Assembly (NCBI GenBank): GCA_937981555.1
Contig: CALJOK010000019.1
Span: forward strand, 1 to 64,000
Direction: 5' to 3'
DNA length: 64,000 nucleotides
Source of the DNA: an uncultured Saprospiraceae bacterium
GTDB lineage: Bacteria; Bacteroidota; Bacteroidia; Chitinophagales; Saprospiraceae
Shown: piece after piece, positions 1-10,143 of the stretch
Layout of the letters: every line of letters begins with the position of its first letter
Numbering within the stretch: the first letter of the stretch is position 1
Notes under the pieces: generated by a model
What the model was told of the DNA's origin: nothing
Databases searched by the model: none
Seen by the model: only the letters and a program-made list of their open reading frames with translations
Program-made: the position numbers and the translations under genes

Positions 1-403
1 ATGAATGGTTAAAGCCACATCACTATTTTAGTTCAAATTCTTTCTTTGCAAACTTGGATATTATTTTACTCAATATCGGCACTATTTTCAAGGTGAATTT
101 TAAAAAATATTTTTACCCGATTAATTAATCCTTATAACTTAAATGTTTCTTGCAAAATGAACATTGACAAATGACTGTCAATTAGTTATATAATTAAATT
201 TACATAAACTGTAAATTTAGTCCTACCTTTTTTTCTCTAAAAAAAACCGTGTGCTAGTATTTCTAAAATTAATGCTAGCCCCTTCCTACAATTTTCCTCA
301 ATTTTGTTTTGTTGAAATTAATAAAGTCAATCAGCAGAAATAACCTCAAAAAACTGAATTCCTTTATTTTTTCAAATTTATTTTTTTGACTTCAAAACGA
401 TGG

Positions 404-464
404 ATGACATGCCTCCTCCGCGATTAGGAGAGGTATGTCATTATCGTAGGTTTTTTTATTAACT
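404..464 (+). repeat. Hairpin-forming leader element, copy 1
   Basis: atgacatgcctcct...aggagaggtatgtcat imperfect hairpin followed by T-run; similar to 908..968. Confidence 0.5.
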
Positions 465-481
465 CTAAAAATGAAACTCAA

Positions 482-895
482 ATGAAAAACCAATTAAACT
501 TGGTTAGAAAGATCCTACCTCTAGCCGTCATTTTATTCGCTATTAGTGGAATACTAGATATAACAGATTCTAAAAAATATGATTTCAGCGGTTTTCGGTC
601 GGATACTGTAAGCAAAACAATCATCCAAATGGATAAGGATTCTCCTACCGAAAAAGTACGACCTCAATTAGGTGATTTTGTGATGAAATCTGATTGGGTA
701 ATCATAGATGATAGTAAAGAATTGAACGGTTATCAACAAACGCTTGTAGGTAAAACTAGAGTGTACGAAATGGAAAGAAGTGGAATACCCCAAGCCAAAA
801 AAATGACTTTTGCACCTCGATCCGCTAAGGACATCATATTAGATTATTTTGCCTACTTACTTGGATTTCCTGAACACCGGCTGGTGGCTGAATAG
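482..895 (+). CDS. Hypothetical protein with N-terminal hydrophobic segment
   Basis: 137 aa ORF; one N-terminal TM/signal segment; no family recognised. Confidence 0.6.
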   Translation: MKNQLNLVRKILPLAVILFAISGILDITDSKKYDFSGFRSDTVSKTIIQMDKDSPTEKVRPQLGDFVMKSDWVIIDDSKELNGYQQTLVGKTRVYEMERSGIPQAKKMTFAPRSAKDIILDYFAYLLGFPEHRLVAE

Positions 896-907
896 AAAAT
901 AGGACGA

Positions 908-968
908 ATGAAATGCCCCTTCATCGAAAGGGTGAGGTATTCCTTTATCAAAGACTTTTTTTATTAAC
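908..968 (+). repeat. Hairpin-forming leader element, copy 2
   Basis: atgaaatgccccttcatcgaaagggtgaggtattcctttatcaaagactttttttattaac aligns to 404..464. Confidence 0.45.
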
Positions 969-1050
969 GAAATTCGATTATTGAAAACTCTCTCTAAACA
1001 GAGAAAATTTAAAATTTTATTGATTTTTAAAACTCATAACCCTCATTATT

Positions 1051-3468
1051 ATGAAAACAATATTTCTACAAATTCTTTTTTTAGTCCTAATTGCTAACAA
1101 TACAAATGCACAGATATTTGTGAACTCCTCGGCTACTGGAATTAACGACGGTACTTCTTGGCAAGATGCCTACACCACACTCCATGATGCTTTAGAAAAT
1201 TATAATGCCAATGATACGATATGGGTATCTGCTGGCACCTACTTGCCACAGATGCCTAGTGCATGGACAGGAGCAGACAAAAACACTTTTTATATTTATC
1301 AAGATGTAAAACTCTACGGTGGATTCAATGGTACTGAAACTACGCTTGACGAAAGAGATCCTGTCGCCAATGTCACCATCCTTTCTGGAGATTTGGACGG
1401 AGACGATGTTACGGATGATTTTGATAATAATCGTGCAGATAATGTTAAAAACGTAATGTACATAGATACCATGGTAACAACAGCTACCATAATAGATGGC
1501 TTTACCATCATGGGAGGTCATGCTGATGGTGACTTTAATGTTTTAATTACTAATGATGTTGGGGCAGGTATTTGGTCTTATGGTTCTCCACAAATTAGCA
1601 ATTGTCGCTTTACTCAAAACTATGCTTTAAATGCTGGTGGTGGCTTGTTTCTATTTGGCACATCATCTGTAGAAGCGATAGTGGATAATTGTGTTTTTGA
1701 AAGAAACAAATCTGGTAGTGCTGGTGGCGGTATGATAATACAATCTTCTATTCCTCTTGGTCTTGTTCAAGTGAGCAATTGTCAATTCATAGATAATATA
1801 GCAGATTATATTGGAGGAGCATTTGGAATAAGAAGTTCCTTAGTGGAAATGACTAATTGCCAATTTACTGGTAATAATAGTCAATCTGCTGGTGGAGCTA
1901 TTATGTATCTTAATATAGAAGAAGGAGACAATGAACTAACATTGATTGATTGCATCTTTGATAATAACACTTCTAATCATGGAGGAGCATTTTATCACGA
2001 TTCAAATGGATTAGGAAATGATAAATTAGTTTTTGCAAATTGCGAATTTACCAATAATCAGGCCGTTGAATCTCCAGATTATATTTACCCAGATGCTGGA
2101 GCTTTAGGATTTCAATATTCTGGAGGTAATCCTACGAATGATTCCATCATCATTTCAGATTGTACATTTCAAGGAAACTCCGCTGAAAGAGCTGGAGGGG
2201 GAATAGCCTTTTTTAATAGTTTTGGTACGGATAATTATTTTGAAGTTAACAATACCCAGTTTTTAGACAATACGAGCGATGGGTACGGTGGTGGATTCTT
2301 TTTGGGTAATTATGGAGCTAACAACCCAGGGTTTAAAATTATTGACTGCCTTTTTGAGGAGAATACTGCTTTTGGTGGTGGTGGATTAGAGGTAGAGTAC
2401 TACAATCAAAGTAGCGGGGATATCATTATTCAAAATACTGATTTCTTAAATAATACTTCAGGTAACGAAGGTGCTGGAATGAATTTTACTTTATATAATC
2501 AGGCAGGAGGCAACATACTAATAGAAGATGCCTTATTCTCTGGAAATGTTAATGATGCTACAGGAAACGCTGAGGAAGGCGCAGGTGGTTTTTCATTAAA
2601 TAATTTTGGAAGTGGTATAGCAGATATTGAGATTCTATCTTCTATTTTTGAAAATAATAGTAGTGCAGATGGTGCGGGAGCTGTCCAATTATACAAGACC
2701 GGAGCAACCTCAACGGATGTGGTTAAAATTGAAAACTGCTTATTGAATAATAACACAGGAGGCTCTTATGGTAGTGGCGTCGGTTTGTTGGGAAAAATTG
2801 ATTTGACTATAAATAGTAGCACCATCGTTGAAAATAATGCAGATGCGGTTACCATAGGATTAGGGACTTTAGAAATCCAAAATACTATTTTATTCAATCC
2901 CGGGGCCAACAATTTAGATGCTGCTGGTGAGATGGTAACCTCTCTGGGAGGAAACTTGATTGGTGATACAACGATGAATGCTTTTCTCAATAATACAGAT
3001 CAATCTGAAGCTGATCCACTTTTCGAAACGGGTACATTTTTCCTTTCTCAAAATAGTCCAGCGGTCGACGCTGGTTTTCTACCTGATGAAGTTCCTGATT
3101 TTGACTTAGCAGGAAATGATCGAGTGCAAGGAGGCTGTCTTGACATCGGTGCTTATGAAAGTGCATATGATGCAGGAGCGAGTTGTGTTACAAATGTAAA
3201 AGAAGTGTTATTGGATAATTCAGTTTTGGAAATTTCCCCGAATCCTACCTCACATGAATTACAAGTTTCTATTGATAATAAATGGCAAGGAGAACTTCGT
3301 GTTCAAATTGTGAATACATTAGGGCAAGTCGTTCGTTCTACTTTTTATGAAAAATTTGAAACCAAAGTTTTTTATAAAATGGACGTAGCTAAATTGCCGC
3401 ATGGAGCTTACCGAATATTAATATCTAATGGAAAAGAAATGGTTATTCAATCATTTGTAAAAATTTAA
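1051..3468 (+). CDS. T9SS-secreted right-handed beta-helix (choice-of-anchor Q-like) protein
   Basis: Signal peptide; repeated NCxFxxN/GGG beta-helix rungs; C-terminal PNPTSHELQVSI...SFVKI sorting domain. Confidence 0.85.
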   Translation: MKTIFLQILFLVLIANNTNAQIFVNSSATGINDGTSWQDAYTTLHDALENYNANDTIWVSAGTYLPQMPSAWTGADKNTFYIYQDVKLYGGFNGTETTLDERDPVANVTILSGDLDGDDVTDDFDNNRADNVKNVMYIDTMVTTATIIDGFTIMGGHADGDFNVLITNDVGAGIWSYGSPQISNCRFTQNYALNAGGGLFLFGTSSVEAIVDNCVFERNKSGSAGGGMIIQSSIPLGLVQVSNCQFIDNIADYIGGAFGIRSSLVEMTNCQFTGNNSQSAGGAIMYLNIEEGDNELTLIDCIFDNNTSNHGGAFYHDSNGLGNDKLVFANCEFTNNQAVESPDYIYPDAGALGFQYSGGNPTNDSIIISDCTFQGNSAERAGGGIAFFNSFGTDNYFEVNNTQFLDNTSDGYGGGFFLGNYGANNPGFKIIDCLFEENTAFGGGGLEVEYYNQSSGDIIIQNTDFLNNTSGNEGAGMNFTLYNQAGGNILIEDALFSGNVNDATGNAEEGAGGFSLNNFGSGIADIEILSSIFENNSSADGAGAVQLYKTGATSTDVVKIENCLLNNNTGGSYGSGVGLLGKIDLTINSSTIVENNADAVTIGLGTLEIQNTILFNPGANNLDAAGEMVTSLGGNLIGDTTMNAFLNNTDQSEADPLFETGTFFLSQNSPAVDAGFLPDEVPDFDLAGNDRVQGGCLDIGAYESAYDAGASCVTNVKEVLLDNSVLEISPNPTSHELQVSIDNKWQGELRVQIVNTLGQVVRSTFYEKFETKVFYKMDVAKLPHGAYRILISNGKEMVIQSFVKI

Positions 3469-3483
3469 TAGAATGAGTTTTTT

Positions 3484-3517
3484 CGCCGTCTGGTAATTAT
3501 CACCAGATGGCGTTTTA
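3484..3517 (+). terminator. Rho-independent-like terminator
   Basis: cgccgtctggt-aattatc-accagatggcg followed by tttta. Confidence 0.7.
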
Positions 3518-3621
3518 TTCTCCTATCAAAGTACTTTTAAAAAGTAGTTCCTTCCTATTATCGATGGAAGAAACTACTCTATTCTTACTTTTTATTTTTC
3601 ACCTTCATAAACACCATTAAA

Positions 3622-5769
3622 ATGAAATCAATTTTATTTAAAATTCTTTTTTTATGCTTAATTTATAACAATACAAATGCACAGATATTTGTCAACTCTT
3701 CTGCTTCAGGAAATAACAATGGAACATCTTGGCAAGACGCTTTTAATGATTTGAGCGAAGCCATTGACAGTAGTAATCTGAATGACGAAATCTGGGTAGC
3801 TTCAGGAACTTACCTACCCGAAAATCCTAGCCTCTGGCCAGATACGATCAAACGAACATTTTACCTTCATCAAGATATTTCTCTTTATGGAGGATTCAAT
3901 GGTACAGAAACAACACTCGATCAACGAGACCCTGTTGCCAATGTGACCATTCTCTCTGGCGATGTTAATGGAGATGATATTGTCGATGATTTTGACAGCA
4001 ACAAAGATGATAATGTCATCAATGTGATTTATGTTGATACTACTGTTTCTACGGCTGCGATAATTGATGGCTTTACCATACAAGGGGGGCATGCAGATAT
4101 TGATGATGGTGTTTGGACAAATAAGCGTGGAGGAGGAATTTTTAGTTATGGAGCAGTTCAAATCAGTAACTGTTACTTTACCCAAAATTACACCATCTGG
4201 CATGCTGGCGGACTTTATTATTTTGAAGCAGGTGCTGAAGGAGGGAAAATAGAAGATTGTATTTTCGAAAAAAATAAATGCCTCAAAAGTGGTGGAGGTA
4301 TGACGGTTGCCGAAATCTCTGGACAGGGAGTGACCGTAGAAAATTGTCAATTTCTTAGTAATGAAGCTGAAAATGGTGGTGGATTTTATAATTTTAAAGC
4401 GACAGTAACTTTAGAGGAATGTCAGTTTTTTGAGAACAAGAGCATTTTTATAGGAGGAGGAATGATAACAAGTTATAGTGAAAATGGAGATAGTCTCACC
4501 ACGACGATAAACAATTGTTCCTTTGACAGCAATACATCTGCAAATGGTGGAGGACTCTACTTTTTATCTGATAGTGGTAATGATAATGAAATAATAATTC
4601 AATCTACTAATTTTACAAACAATGAAGTATCCTCAACAGCATTAGATAGTTATGCCGAAGCTGGAGCTATTGCAATTGATTTTAACCCAGGCAACCCACA
4701 AAATTGTAATATTCAGATAATAGATTGCCTAATAGAAAACAATTCAGCCGAGTCTGAAGTGGGAGGAATTGGTATGTATAATTTTTCTGGGTTTGATAAC
4801 CACTTGGAAGTAACTAATTGTCAAATTTTTAATAATAATACGACTAATGGAACGATAGGTGGAATGTCGATTTATGAACTTGGGAATTCAACGACTTCTG
4901 CCAAAATTTCTAATACGCATTTTAAAGGAAATTCGGGCTCAGTAGTTCCTGGTTTTGTCCTTAATCATTTTATTAATTACAATACTCCAACAAGTCGAAA
5001 TGTAGAACTAATCAATTGTCTATTCTCAGAACATCATACGAATAATGTAACATCAGCAGTCATAGGAAATGCGGAAAGTGAACTTACATTGACGAATTGT
5101 ACGATAGCAAATAATGAAATGCCTTCCATTGGTAATTATTTATCAGGCAAAACTACTTTACAAAATACTATTCTACAAAGCAATGGCTACCCAAATCTTG
5201 CGCAAGGTGGTTCTTTTGTTCCTGGGGATATAGTTAGCCTTGGTGGGAATCTGATAAGTGATGATGCACTAAATGCTTCCACCAATAATGCTGACCAAAC
5301 TAATGCTGATCCACTTTTCGAAACGGGTACATTTTTACTTTCTCAAAATAGTCCCGCCATCGACGCGGGTATTTTACTTGACGATATTTCTGAATTTGAT
5401 CTTGCTGGAGATGCAAGACTTCAAGGAGGATGTTTGGATATTGGTGCATATGAAAGTTCGTATGATGCTGGTTTAGATTGCGTAACTATTACAAATGTAA
5501 AAGAATTGTTATTAGACGCTACTCTTTTGGAAATTTTTCCCAATCCAGTTACTGATCAATTACAAATTTCTATAGAAAATGAATGGCAAGGAGAATTAAG
5601 AGTTCAAATAGTTAATTCACTTGGACAACCAATACGGACTATTTCTTATGAGAAATTTGAAACAAAAAATACTTATGACTTAGATGTAAAAAACTTACCC
5701 AATGGAATCTATCGACTTTTGGTTTCTGATGGGACAGAAATGGTCGTGCAATCATTTATCAAAATATAG
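3622..5769 (+). CDS. T9SS-secreted right-handed beta-helix protein, paralog of 1051..3468
   Basis: Same N- and C-terminal architecture and near-identical DNA patches. Confidence 0.85.
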   Translation: MKSILFKILFLCLIYNNTNAQIFVNSSASGNNNGTSWQDAFNDLSEAIDSSNLNDEIWVASGTYLPENPSLWPDTIKRTFYLHQDISLYGGFNGTETTLDQRDPVANVTILSGDVNGDDIVDDFDSNKDDNVINVIYVDTTVSTAAIIDGFTIQGGHADIDDGVWTNKRGGGIFSYGAVQISNCYFTQNYTIWHAGGLYYFEAGAEGGKIEDCIFEKNKCLKSGGGMTVAEISGQGVTVENCQFLSNEAENGGGFYNFKATVTLEECQFFENKSIFIGGGMITSYSENGDSLTTTINNCSFDSNTSANGGGLYFLSDSGNDNEIIIQSTNFTNNEVSSTALDSYAEAGAIAIDFNPGNPQNCNIQIIDCLIENNSAESEVGGIGMYNFSGFDNHLEVTNCQIFNNNTTNGTIGGMSIYELGNSTTSAKISNTHFKGNSGSVVPGFVLNHFINYNTPTSRNVELINCLFSEHHTNNVTSAVIGNAESELTLTNCTIANNEMPSIGNYLSGKTTLQNTILQSNGYPNLAQGGSFVPGDIVSLGGNLISDDALNASTNNADQTNADPLFETGTFLLSQNSPAIDAGILLDDISEFDLAGDARLQGGCLDIGAYESSYDAGLDCVTITNVKELLLDATLLEIFPNPVTDQLQISIENEWQGELRVQIVNSLGQPIRTISYEKFETKNTYDLDVKNLPNGIYRLLVSDGTEMVVQSFIKI

Positions 5770-5780
5770 CGAGATGAAGA

Positions 5781-5813
5781 AGGGATCGGATTCCTTCAAG
5801 AAATCCGATCCCT
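5781..5813. terminator. Bidirectional hairpin between convergent genes
   Basis: agggatcggatt...aatccgatccct. Confidence 0.6.
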
Positions 5814-5835
5814 AATCCATCTCAAAATTGAATTT

Positions 5836-7062
5836 TCAAATACTATTTATTCCAGCTTTTAAATCAACTCGTAAACTTTGATATTCTTTTAACGCCACTT
5901 CCAAACAATCCATCGCCCGATTCAAGTCATCACAATTCAAAACATAAGCAATTCGAATTTCTTGTTTCCCCAACCCTTCCGTCGCATAGAAACCTGCACC
6001 AGGCGAAAGCATCACCGTTTGATTTTCGTGCGTGAATTTTTCCAACAACCATTGGCAAAATTTATCACTATCATCAATCGGAAATTTTGCAAAAATATAA
6101 AATGCGCCACCTGGTTTATTGCAAGTGACTCCTTCCATTTTACTCAATCTTTCAAAAAGTAATTCTCTGCGAAGATCATATTCGGCAAGCGCTTCGATCA
6201 AATAATTTCCATCATTTTCCAAAATAGCTTCTGCCACAATTTGCCCGAGCATCGGAGCACACAATCTAAATTGCCCCAATTTTGTAATTGCATTGATGAG
6301 TTCTTCATTTCGAGAAATGATTGCTCCAATTCTTGCCCCACAAGCGGAATATCTTTTGGAAATGGAATCGACAACGGCAACGTTTTTTTCCAAACCGTCC
6401 AAATTCAAAACAGAGAAAAAATCCAAACCGTCATAGCAAAATTCTCGATACACTTCATCGACAAAAAGAAAGAGATTATGTTTTTTGACCAATGCACCTA
6501 GCTCTTGCAATGCTTCTTTTGAATACAAACAACCTGTCGGATTATTTGGATTGCAAATTAGAATTGCTTTGGTTTTAGGTGTAATTATTTTTTCAAAGTC
6601 AGCCGTGCTTGGCAATGCAAAACCAGTTTCGATATTTGATGTAATTGGCTTAATCGCCACATCTCCGATTTCTGCAAAACCGATATAGTTGGCATAAAAT
6701 GGTTCTGGAATAATAACTTCATCGCCTTTGTCCATGCAACTCAATACCAAAAATAAAATCGCCTCCGAAGCTCCCGTCGTTACTAATATATCTTCGGCCG
6801 AAACTTCAATATCAAATCGTTGATAATATTCCACCAGTTTTTTTCGATAGGAGAGTACTCCTTTTGAGGAACCGTATTTTAAGATTTTAATATCCATGTT
6901 TCGGATCTTATCAAAAGCCACTTGTGGTGTTTCCAAATCAGGTTGACCTATATTAAGGTGAAATACTTTTTTTCCATCTGCTTTTGCTTGATCTGAAAAA
7001 GGCGTTAATTTTCGAATCGGAGAAGAGTATGCTTGAGCGACTCTTTTTGATATTTCAGGCAT
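5836..7062 (-). CDS. Pyridoxal phosphate-dependent aminotransferase, class I/II
   Basis: LNIGQPDLETP, NPNNPTG, SISKRYSACGARIG PLP-lysine motif. Confidence 0.9.
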   Translation of the reverse strand: MPEISKRVAQAYSSPIRKLTPFSDQAKADGKKVFHLNIGQPDLETPQVAFDKIRNMDIKILKYGSSKGVLSYRKKLVEYYQRFDIEVSAEDILVTTGASEAILFLVLSCMDKGDEVIIPEPFYANYIGFAEIGDVAIKPITSNIETGFALPSTADFEKIITPKTKAILICNPNNPTGCLYSKEALQELGALVKKHNLFLFVDEVYREFCYDGLDFFSVLNLDGLEKNVAVVDSISKRYSACGARIGAIISRNEELINAITKLGQFRLCAPMLGQIVAEAILENDGNYLIEALAEYDLRRELLFERLSKMEGVTCNKPGGAFYIFAKFPIDDSDKFCQWLLEKFTHENQTVMLSPGAGFYATEGLGKQEIRIAYVLNCDDLNRAMDCLEVALKEYQSLRVDLKAGINSI

Positions 7063-7288
7063 AATTTATTATTTAAAAATTGGGATTTTATATTAATCGA
7101 ATGGAACTTCTGTTTTGATATTTTAGTTCTATCGTTTTTAAAAGTGCAAAACTATAGGTTTTTGTAATGATAATAAACGGAATAAAGGAGATTTTGCTTC
7201 AAATTAGCTGATTTTCTCTTTCAATATTTAAAAGTTTTTTTTCAAAAATCAATGAAATAAATCTTTCCTATTTTTATCAAAAAAGCAT

Positions 7289-7296
7289 ATCTTTGC
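7289..7296 (+). promoter_or_regulatory. Bacteroidota -7 element (TAnnTTTG)
   Basis: TATCTTTG upstream of the 7333 CDS. Confidence 0.5.
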
Positions 7297-7332
7297 ACCT
7301 CGAAATTTGAAACTGATATATTTTCAAGCATT

Positions 7333-7872
7333 ATGAGTCATTTAAGACAATTTACTATACCAATTCAAGGTCTTAAAATAGGGATTCACGAATATGATTT
7401 TTTGATCGGCGATGAATTCTTTACACATTTTGAAGACTCTCCGATTGAGCAAGGAACTTTTAAAGTAAAGTTCTTTATAGATATTCGAGAAGATATGTTG
7501 GTCTTGACTTTTGACCTTGATGGAAGTATCAAGACAGATTGTGATCGATGTTTGGCATCTATCAATTTACCGATAGAAAGTCAGGAAGACTTGATTATAA
7601 AGTTTGCCGAAGAGGCAGATGACGAAGTTGACATTGTATACATTGAAAGAGGAGCGGCAGAATTAAATGTTGCCACCTACCTTTATGAATATATCTGTTT
7701 GGCGATGCCAGTAGCAAATATTTATAACTGTGAGGACGAAGAGGAAAATGTATGCGATCTGAAAATGTTGGATTATTTAGATAATAAAGCAACAGAGGAA
7801 TTAGAAGAAAAAAAAGAAGATAACTCTTCCAGTTCTCCTTGGAATGAATTGAAAGATTTTAATAAAAATTAA
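7333..7872 (+). CDS. DUF177 / YceD family protein
   Basis: 179 aa, CDRCLASINLPIE motif, directly upstream of rpmF as in many bacteria. Confidence 0.8.
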   Translation: MSHLRQFTIPIQGLKIGIHEYDFLIGDEFFTHFEDSPIEQGTFKVKFFIDIREDMLVLTFDLDGSIKTDCDRCLASINLPIESQEDLIIKFAEEADDEVDIVYIERGAAELNVATYLYEYICLAMPVANIYNCEDEEENVCDLKMLDYLDNKATEELEEKKEDNSSSSPWNELKDFNKN

Positions 7873-7896
7873 TTCTTTTCTTAGACCAATTTTGTG

Positions 7897-7959
7897 GTCA
7901 GCCAAAAAGGAAAATCAAAAACAACCGAAGGGAAGTGTTGATTTTGTTTTTTGACTGAC
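7897..7959 (+). promoter_or_regulatory. Long imperfect hairpin in the rpmF upstream region
   Basis: gtcagccaaaaaggaaaatcaa pairs with ttgattttgttttttgactgac. Confidence 0.45.
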
Positions 7960-8060
7960 TTAAAGCACAATTTTTTTCTAAGAATCATTTATAACTAATA
8001 ATAAATTGTGATTTGTTTTTTGAGAAAAAAAGCAAGGAACAAAAACTAAATAAATAAATT

Positions 8061-8252
8061 ATGGCACATCCAAAGAGTCGTATCTCCAAAATGCGTAAGC
8101 GCAAAAGAAGAACTCACTTAGGCGCAGCAATGCCTACGATCGCTACTGATAAAACTACAGGCGAACCACATATTTATCACCGTGCTCATTGGGTAGATGG
8201 AAATATGTACTACAAAGGGAAACTTGTAATTCAAGCGGCAGACGAAGAGTAG
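8061..8252 (+). CDS. rpmF: 50S ribosomal protein L32 (cysteine-free form)
   Basis: [22 protein letters not shown]; no Cys residues. Confidence 0.9.
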   Translation: MAHPKSRISKMRKRKRRTHLGAAMPTIATDKTTGEPHIYHRAHWVDGNMYYKGKLVIQAADEE

Positions 8253-8283
8253 CATTTTGTGCACTTAATGAAAAGTTACAAAG

Positions 8284-8320
8284 CTCCCATCCCATTTTTT
8301 TGGGGTGTGGGGCTTTACTG
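8284..8320 (+). terminator. Terminator-like hairpin after rpmF
   Basis: aaagctcccatccca-tttttt-tggggtgtggggcttt. Confidence 0.55.
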
Positions 8321-8330
8321 TTTAAATACT

Positions 8331-8373
8331 ATTGAATATCCAATATCGAACAAAGAATATCCAATGTCCAATT
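8331..8373 (+). repeat. Dispersed repeat ATTGAATATCCAATATCGAACAAAGAATATCCAATGTCCAATT
   Basis: Matched in inverted orientation at 31681..31720 and in part at 42192..42212. Confidence 0.75.
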
Positions 8374-8456
8374 TTACCCAAGAGGTTTCGGCTTTCTGAC
8401 GTGGAGATTAGATACTCGAAATTGAGTAGTTGGTTATTCAAAAAATAAAAAATATC

Positions 8457-8840
8457 ATGAAAAAGATCCATAACTCAACTAACGCACCATCTCCAGTAGG
8501 ACCATATAATCATTCAACTATCCATAATGGAGTGATGTATATGAGTGGTCAAATAGCACTCGATCCTGCAACAGGTGAATTAGTGCAAGATTCTATCGAA
8601 GCGGAAACGCATCAAGTGATGAAAAACATCAAAGCGATTTTGACGGATGCAGGTTTGACTTTTGAAAATATTTTAAAGGCAAGTGTATTTGTTGCTGATA
8701 TGAATATGTACTCGCGAATCAATGCTGTTTATGCAGAATATTTTAATGAAGCAACGGCGCCTGCGAGAGAGTTAGTGGAAGTGGCAAATTTGCCAAAGTT
8801 TGTGAATATTGAAATTTCAGTAATTGTAGCTGTCGACTAG
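8457..8840 (+). CDS. RidA family (reactive enamine/imine deaminase)
   Basis: STNAPSPVGPYNHSTIHNGVMYMSGQIALDP; ATG at 8457 fits better than the ORF-track start at 8430, which lies in repeat DNA. Confidence 0.9.
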   Translation: MKKIHNSTNAPSPVGPYNHSTIHNGVMYMSGQIALDPATGELVQDSIEAETHQVMKNIKAILTDAGLTFENILKASVFVADMNMYSRINAVYAEYFNEATAPARELVEVANLPKFVNIEISVIVAVD

Positions 8841-8869
8841 TTAATTGAATTAACTCAATAATTAAGATT

Positions 8870-9880
8870 ATGGAAAATAAAAAACGAATCCTTTCCTGCA
8901 TTCAGCCGACTGGTGATATGCATTTTGGTAACTACTTTGGAGCGACCAAAAACTGGGTAGACCAGCAAGAAGATTACGATTGCTTTTATGGTGTGGTGGA
9001 TTATCATGCGATGACGATGCCTTACGATCCTAAGAAATTACGAAATGCAACTTGGGAATTGATTTTTAATTTGATGGCTACAGGCGTGAAAGTGGATAAT
9101 CTTTTTATTCAATCTCTAGTGCCTGAGCATGCGGAGTTGTGTTGGATTTTTAATTGCTTCACTTCTTATGGAATGTTGCAACGGATGACTCAATTCAAAG
9201 ATAAAAGTAAGCAGAGTAAGGAAAAGGCGGACGATTTTATTTCTGCAGGATTATTGGATTACCCAGTTTTGCAAGCGGCAGATATTTTGATTTATAAAGC
9301 GGATTATGTGCCGATTGGAAAAGACCAAGTACAACATTTGGAGCTGACTAGAAATATTGCCCAACGATTTAATAATCAAATGGGGAAAGAATATTTCGTG
9401 ATGCCAGAGCCGTTGTTTACGGAAGTTCCAAAAGTACAATCGACTGCTGACCCTTCTCGAAAGATGAGCAAGAGTGCTGGTGAAAAACATTTTATCAATG
9501 TCTTTGGCGAAGAGGCTAGAATCAGAAAGCAAATTAAATCTGCAGTAACTGATACTGGTGAAGTGAAGGAAGGAGAAATGAGTGCGGGTATTCGAAATTT
9601 ATTTAGCTTGTTAAAAGCGAGTGGACGAATAGATGCACATACTTCTTTGATGGATGATTATAATTCAGGTGCTTTAAAATATTCTGATTTGAAAGAATCA
9701 GTCGCTGATGGTTTGGTGGCAATTAGTAAAGAATTTAAAGAGCGAAAAGCAGAAATCGTTTCGAATAGAAAAGAGATGAAGAATCAAATCAAACAATCTT
9801 CTTTTGAAATCAGAAAAACGGCGCAGCAAACCGTTAAAGATGTGAAAGAATTAGCAGGGTTGTCGAATGTTAGATTTTAA
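8870..9880 (+). CDS. trpS: Tryptophanyl-tRNA synthetase
   Basis: QPTGDMHFGNYFGA and RKMSKS motifs. Confidence 0.95.
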   Translation: MENKKRILSCIQPTGDMHFGNYFGATKNWVDQQEDYDCFYGVVDYHAMTMPYDPKKLRNATWELIFNLMATGVKVDNLFIQSLVPEHAELCWIFNCFTSYGMLQRMTQFKDKSKQSKEKADDFISAGLLDYPVLQAADILIYKADYVPIGKDQVQHLELTRNIAQRFNNQMGKEYFVMPEPLFTEVPKVQSTADPSRKMSKSAGEKHFINVFGEEARIRKQIKSAVTDTGEVKEGEMSAGIRNLFSLLKASGRIDAHTSLMDDYNSGALKYSDLKESVADGLVAISKEFKERKAEIVSNRKEMKNQIKQSSFEIRKTAQQTVKDVKELAGLSNVRF

Positions 9881-9881
9881 A

Positions 9882-9922
9882 CCCCCGACCCCTAAAGGGG
9901 AGTTTTGGGTTTCCTTTCAATT
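9882..9922 (+). repeat. Terminal inverted repeat, left copy
   Basis: 41-mer matching the reverse complement of 10144..10184 at 39/41 positions; contains CCCCTAAAGGGG. Confidence 0.85.
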
Positions 9923-10143
9923 TTAGATTAGACTTTCATTCTTTTAGAGTTTAGGTTTAATTTGACTTTGTGGATTTTTTTTTATAAAAACTAAATTAAA
10001 CCAAAGATTATCTAAAAAGAGAGTTTTGGTTTTTCCTTTAAGGTTGATCTTTACTTTTGAAATATGGTATTGTTCTCACATTCAGAATAATTCCACCAAT
10101 TTAAAATTGAAAGAAAAATCTAAATCAATGAAAGTAATTCGTT

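Noticed and set aside
1192-1521. 109-aa minus-strand ORF
   Set aside because: Antisense shadow of the 1051..3468 CDS; same pattern as 3814..4350.
3814-4350. 178-aa minus-strand ORF antisense to a beta-helix gene
   Set aside because: Shadow ORF opposite a well-supported repeat-rich CDS; no recognisable domain.
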